Positions 61,312 through 64,000 of a DNA stretch of 64,000 nucleotides are shown one piece after another. The DNA comes from M55B129 sp964506505. Lineage in GTDB: Bacteria; Bacillota; Dethiobacteria; DTU022. The notes below the pieces were generated by a model. The model saw nothing but the letters and a program-made list of their open reading frames with translations. It searched no databases and was not told the origin of the DNA. Made by a program: the position numbers and the translations under genes. The stretch covers positions 16,036-80,035 of the forward strand of contig CAZDKY010000007.1 of NCBI GenBank assembly GCA_964506505.1, written 5' to 3'. Positions within the stretch are counted from its first letter, which is position 1. Every line of letters begins with the position of its first letter.

Positions 61312-62511
61312 AGGTTTCACGAAGAAGCGCCGGAGCTTCTTCAATACCTTGCCCAGGATCAGTCGGGTGAAAGCAAAAAGCGGCTTGATATCATCGGCAG
61401 CCCATATGGCATGGGCTTTTCGATGGATAAACCATGGTTTCATAACCTGAGAGATAGTTAACTGTTTCGTCCTGAGATAGCCGAAGACGCTGATTGTATC
61501 TTCATAGGCGTGCCAGAAGGCCCAGGGCAAATTTTCTGCCAGATGTTTTTCCGGGAGAGGATCGCCAATCAGATCCCGGTACATAACATAGGTAAATTCG
61601 ATCCCGCATTTGTCAAAGAGGACATTAAGGGTGCTCAGTCGGGCATTGATTTCGATGAGATAGTACTTTTCGCTGCGCGGATCTTTTTTGAACTCAATTT
61701 CGCCGTAACCCCGGTAACCAAGGCGTTCCATGTACTCCCTGCCCAGGGAGATCAAAACGGGATCGTAGCACTGGTGGGTGAAGGTCGAAGATCCGAAATT
61801 GATTGGGAACTGCCGCAGTTTCTGGGCACTGAAAGTATGGGTTATCTTTCCACGGGTATCAATGTAAGCATCAAAGACATACATGTGGTCATCAAAACCG
61901 GGGATTACCTCCTGGACCATCACTTCCAACCCGCTTGTAGAGGCTGAATCCAATGCTTCCAAGAGTTGTTCCCGGTTGTCGACGTAAAGGCATTTCTGAC
62001 GATAAACCCTGACAAATTTATGAGAGAGGGCCGGTTTGATTATGCAGGGGTAGTTGATGTCACTGGCGATTTGTGCAGTATCGCTGCCGGGCATTACTGT
62101 ATAAGTGGTTGGTATACGCAGCCGAAGATCGCGAGCCAGCTCACTTAGTCCTTTTTTATCTATTATTTTCTCAAGCAGCCCGGGGGGCAGTGCGGGAAAC
62201 CGAAAATAAGGGTTCAGGTCCTCCGCGTAACGTGAAATCATTAGCGCATAATTGTCGGCGGTTGCCATTAAGACCGGCTTTACGGCAAAGCCTTTGCCGA
62301 AGGATATTAAAAAGGTGGCCAGCTCTTTTTCATTCCGGTTGATGTCCGGGCAGAGCACTTTTTCAGTAACGTACCGGGATGAAAGAGCGTAGGCTGTTGG
62401 AAAGTGATAATCCAAAGCATAAACCGGGATACCTCTTCTGCCCAGTGTGCGGATTGCTCCAAGGGCGGTGTAAAAATTGGCTCCAAGGATTACTGCCGGG
62501 ACATCTGCCAT
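61291..62511 (-). CDS. ATP-grasp carboxylate-amine ligase-like protein
   Basis: A 406-residue protein of the uncharacterised ATP-grasp group related to D-aspartate ligases and COG3919. It has an N-terminal nucleotide-like pre-fold (PAVILGANFYTALGAIRTLG, about 4-25), ATP-grasp lysine regions (PCIIKPALSHKF, about 150-165) and the Mg-binding YLIEINARLSTLN near 285. It ends in a basic region. The ATG at 62511 has GAGAGG 9 nt upstream. It is divergent from ddl and convergent with the EF-G-like gene. The amino acid or acid it joins is unknown; a role in wall peptide or small-peptide ligation is possible. Confidence 0.75.
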   Translation of the reverse strand: MADVPAVILGANFYTALGAIRTLGRRGIPVYALDYHFPTAYALSSRYVTEKVLCPDINRNEKELATFLISFGKGFAVKPVLMATADNYALMISRYAEDLNPYFRFPALPPGLLEKIIDKKGLSELARDLRLRIPTTYTVMPGSDTAQIASDINYPCIIKPALSHKFVRVYRQKCLYVDNREQLLEALDSASTSGLEVMVQEVIPGFDDHMYVFDAYIDTRGKITHTFSAQKLRQFPINFGSSTFTHQCYDPVLISLGREYMERLGYRGYGEIEFKKDPRSEKYYLIEINARLSTLNVLFDKCGIEFTYVMYRDLIGDPLPEKHLAENLPWAFWHAYEDTISVFGYLRTKQLTISQVMKPWFIHRKAHAIWAADDIKPLFAFTRLILGKVLKKLRRFFVKPKQEVAR

Positions 62512-62668
62512 GCATACCAACCTCTCTTTCAATATCTCAATTTCAGCCTGGCGGGAAAACCTCCACCGGTTACCGGCAGGTTGGTCTATAAAAGACCTGC
62601 AATCTAAACTTTATAGCTCCGGAAGTTTTTTTGCAAGCCCAGTTTTAAGGAGACGATTTCTTCCCATA

Positions 62669-62677
62669 TGTTATAAT
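62669..62677 (+). promoter_or_regulatory. Extended -10 promoter for ddl
   Basis: TGTTATAAT is an exact extended -10 about 52 nt before the ddl start, in the context TATGTTATAATCG. No good -35 is seen. It lies in the 217-bp divergent gap shared with the ATP-grasp gene. Confidence 0.6.
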
Positions 62678-62728
62678 CGATGTATCTGTCTTTCCGGAAA
62701 GAATGATTAAAGTGGAGTTGATCCAGAC

Positions 62729-63835
62729 ATGAAACATAAAAGATTGGCGGTAATATTCGGAGGTCGTTCAGGGGAACATGTAGTATCACTTCGCTCGGCG
62801 GCTTCCATCATAGATGCTATAGATAAAGATGCTTATGAAGTTATCCCCATCGGCATTACCAGGAAAGGCACCTGGCTTGCTGGTCCGGATGTCTGGTCAG
62901 CCCTCTGGGAGAACCGTTCTTCCGAGCACTTAAACCGTGCTGTGCTTGTCACAGATCCGGCTGCGCCGGGTTTGTTGATTCAGAATGGCAGTTCTTCGAG
63001 GGATTGGACCTTTCAGCCTCTGGATCTGGTTTTCCCTGTCCTGCATGGTACCTATGGTGAAGACGGGACGATACAGGGACTGCTGGAGATGGCCGGTCTA
63101 CCATATGTCGGTGCGGGAGTTCTTGCCTCAAGCGTTGCCATGGATAAAGCTGTAATGAAAATATTTTTTGAACATCACGCTTTGCCAGTTGCCTCCTACC
63201 TCTATTTTAACCGTTCCCAATGGAAAGAAGATCATTTATACTGGCAGGAACGAATTGAAAAAGAGCTGGGTTATCCCTGTTTTGTAAAGCCCGCCAATTT
63301 GGGATCCAGCGTGGGTGTGAGCAAGGTCCATGACGGTACTGAGTTGACGGAGTCTGTTGAGGCAGCACTTTTATATGACGACAAAATTATTGTGGAAGCT
63401 TATGTTGAAGGGCGTGAGCTGGAGTGCAGTGTTCTTGGCGATATTAACCCGGTTGCCTCACGGCCGGGGGAAGTTGTCCCCTGTAATGAATTTTATGATT
63501 ATCGGGCCAAATATGTCGATGACCGCTCAGAATTGATTATTCCTGTGGAACTGGAGGAGCAGACTGAAAAAAAGATCAGGGAATATTCGATCAAGGCCTT
63601 TCAGGCTGTGGAAGCAAGTGGACTGGCCAGAGTTGACTTTTTCCTCCAATCGCACCCTTACCGGCTTTTTATCAATGAGATCAATACCATGCCGGGATTT
63701 ACCAGTATAAGCATGTATCCTAAATTATGGGAAGCAAGCGGAATCAAGTACTGCAAACTTATTGGCCGACTGCTCGAGATAGCCGAAGGACGTTTTAAAC
63801 GCAAGCAAGCCCTCCTCTTTGCGCCTCCTGAATAA
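62729..63835 (+). CDS. ddl: D-alanine--D-alanine ligase (with a substituted active-site residue)
   Basis: Cytosolic ATP-grasp ligase that makes D-Ala-D-Ala for peptidoglycan. The 368-residue product has LAVIFGGRSGEHVVS at the N-terminus, HGTYGEDGTIQG, KPANLGSSVGVSKV and EINTMPGFT. The usual glutamate of E-H-E-V-S is valine (V18, codon GTA), while the active-site tyrosine in FYDYRAKY and the serine of GSSVG are kept, so D-Ala-D-Ala remains the best call. The ATG at 62729 has GTGGAG about 10 nt upstream. Confidence 0.93.
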   Translation: MKHKRLAVIFGGRSGEHVVSLRSAASIIDAIDKDAYEVIPIGITRKGTWLAGPDVWSALWENRSSEHLNRAVLVTDPAAPGLLIQNGSSSRDWTFQPLDLVFPVLHGTYGEDGTIQGLLEMAGLPYVGAGVLASSVAMDKAVMKIFFEHHALPVASYLYFNRSQWKEDHLYWQERIEKELGYPCFVKPANLGSSVGVSKVHDGTELTESVEAALLYDDKIIVEAYVEGRELECSVLGDINPVASRPGEVVPCNEFYDYRAKYVDDRSELIIPVELEEQTEKKIREYSIKAFQAVEASGLARVDFFLQSHPYRLFINEINTMPGFTSISMYPKLWEASGIKYCKLIGRLLEIAEGRFKRKQALLFAPPE

Positions 63836-63957
63836 TATTATTTAACCAGGGAGCGATCCGGCAATCAGGGCATGGAGTATTGAGGAAGGAAATAAAAATG
63901 GTAATGTTGAAGTAATCAGGCAGTTTCCCGATGGCTCTTTAGATACCTGTTAGCGGG

Positions 63958-64000
63958 GTGATTAATATTACTGAGGAACAGCAGTCCCTTTTCGAAATTC
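63958..64000 (+). CDS. Possible start of a new gene, cut off by the window
   Basis: From the GTG at 63958 the frame is open to the right edge (M-I-N-I-T-E-E-Q-Q-S-L-F-E-I). A G-rich stretch (GCGGGG) sits on the start itself, which is unusual, so the true start could be a few codons later. No family can be assigned from 14 residues. Confidence 0.3.
   Translation, partial: MINITEEQQSLFEI

Noticed and set aside
63898..63915. ATG with a good GGAAGG ribosome site after ddl
   Set aside because: The frame stops after five codons (M-V-M-L-K), so it is not a credible gene.
1..64000. CRISPR arrays, prophage or complete insertion sequences
   Set aside because: No spaced repeat arrays, phage genes or transposase genes were seen; the only mobile-element signal is the 112-bp MITE-like stretch.

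Overview
The window looks like the replication-origin region of a Bacillota chromosome, most likely a Clostridia-grade anaerobe of moderate GC. The supporting signs are the rpmH-dnaA-dnaN-recF-remB-gyrB-gyrA order, a complete WalRKHI system, Noc/Soj/Spo0J with two perfect parS sites, zinc-type L31 and adenylate kinase, a T-box leader, many TTG/GTG starts behind strong Shine-Dalgarno sequences, and Rho. I cannot name the species from sequence alone. Nearly all genes left of about 39.2 kb are on the minus strand and nearly all right of 39.4 kb on the plus strand, as expected for genes co-oriented with forks leaving an origin at about 39.2-41.1 kb. The exceptions are nikR on the left, and a lipoprotein gene and an ATP-grasp gene on the right.

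Left arm, read away from the origin (right to left): rpmH-rnpA-yidD-yidC-jag, then mnmE-rsmG-noc-soj-spo0J ending at two parS sites, then an M23 peptidase/bactofilin pair, adk-DUF951-ychF-AI-2E-family permease, rpsF-ssb-rpsR, rplI-dnaB-FAD protein, a G5/M23 endopeptidase, walR-walK-walH-walI-murA-htrA followed by a metalloenzyme and an MBL hydrolase, a cation/calcium exchanger-rho-rpmE, prfA-prmC, nikR divergent from a Na/Pi transporter, and tsaC-ywlE-rpiB-glyA-upp (upp runs off the left end). Together these cover ribosomes, translation termination, cell-envelope homeostasis, chromosome segregation and membrane-protein insertion.

Origin: DnaA boxes lie on both sides of dnaA (a bipartite oriC). 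The downstream dnaA-dnaN gap is very AT-rich. Right arm: dnaN, recF, a DUF721 gene, remB, gyrB, then an unusual insert (an antisense lipoprotein gene and a membrane protein gene) before gyrA, then a stand-alone carboxyltransferase. The only gene-free stretch over 300 bp (51679-52237) holds a MITE-like element with 10-bp flanking repeats, a consensus promoter and a T-box leader whose specifier I read as GUC (Val). It controls ilvE-ilvD-ilvB-ilvN-leuC-leuD. An EF-G-like GTPase, an ATP-grasp ligase and ddl follow, with a new gene possibly starting at the right edge.

The most unusual points are: walK (and perhaps yidD) appearing to need a non-canonical AUA start; mnmG missing from between mnmE and rsmG; the MITE-like insertion beside the ilv promoter; bactofilin/M23 genes abutting parS; valine at the GyrA quinolone hotspot and at a Ddl active-site position; and an ilv-leu operon lacking ilvC, leuA and leuB.
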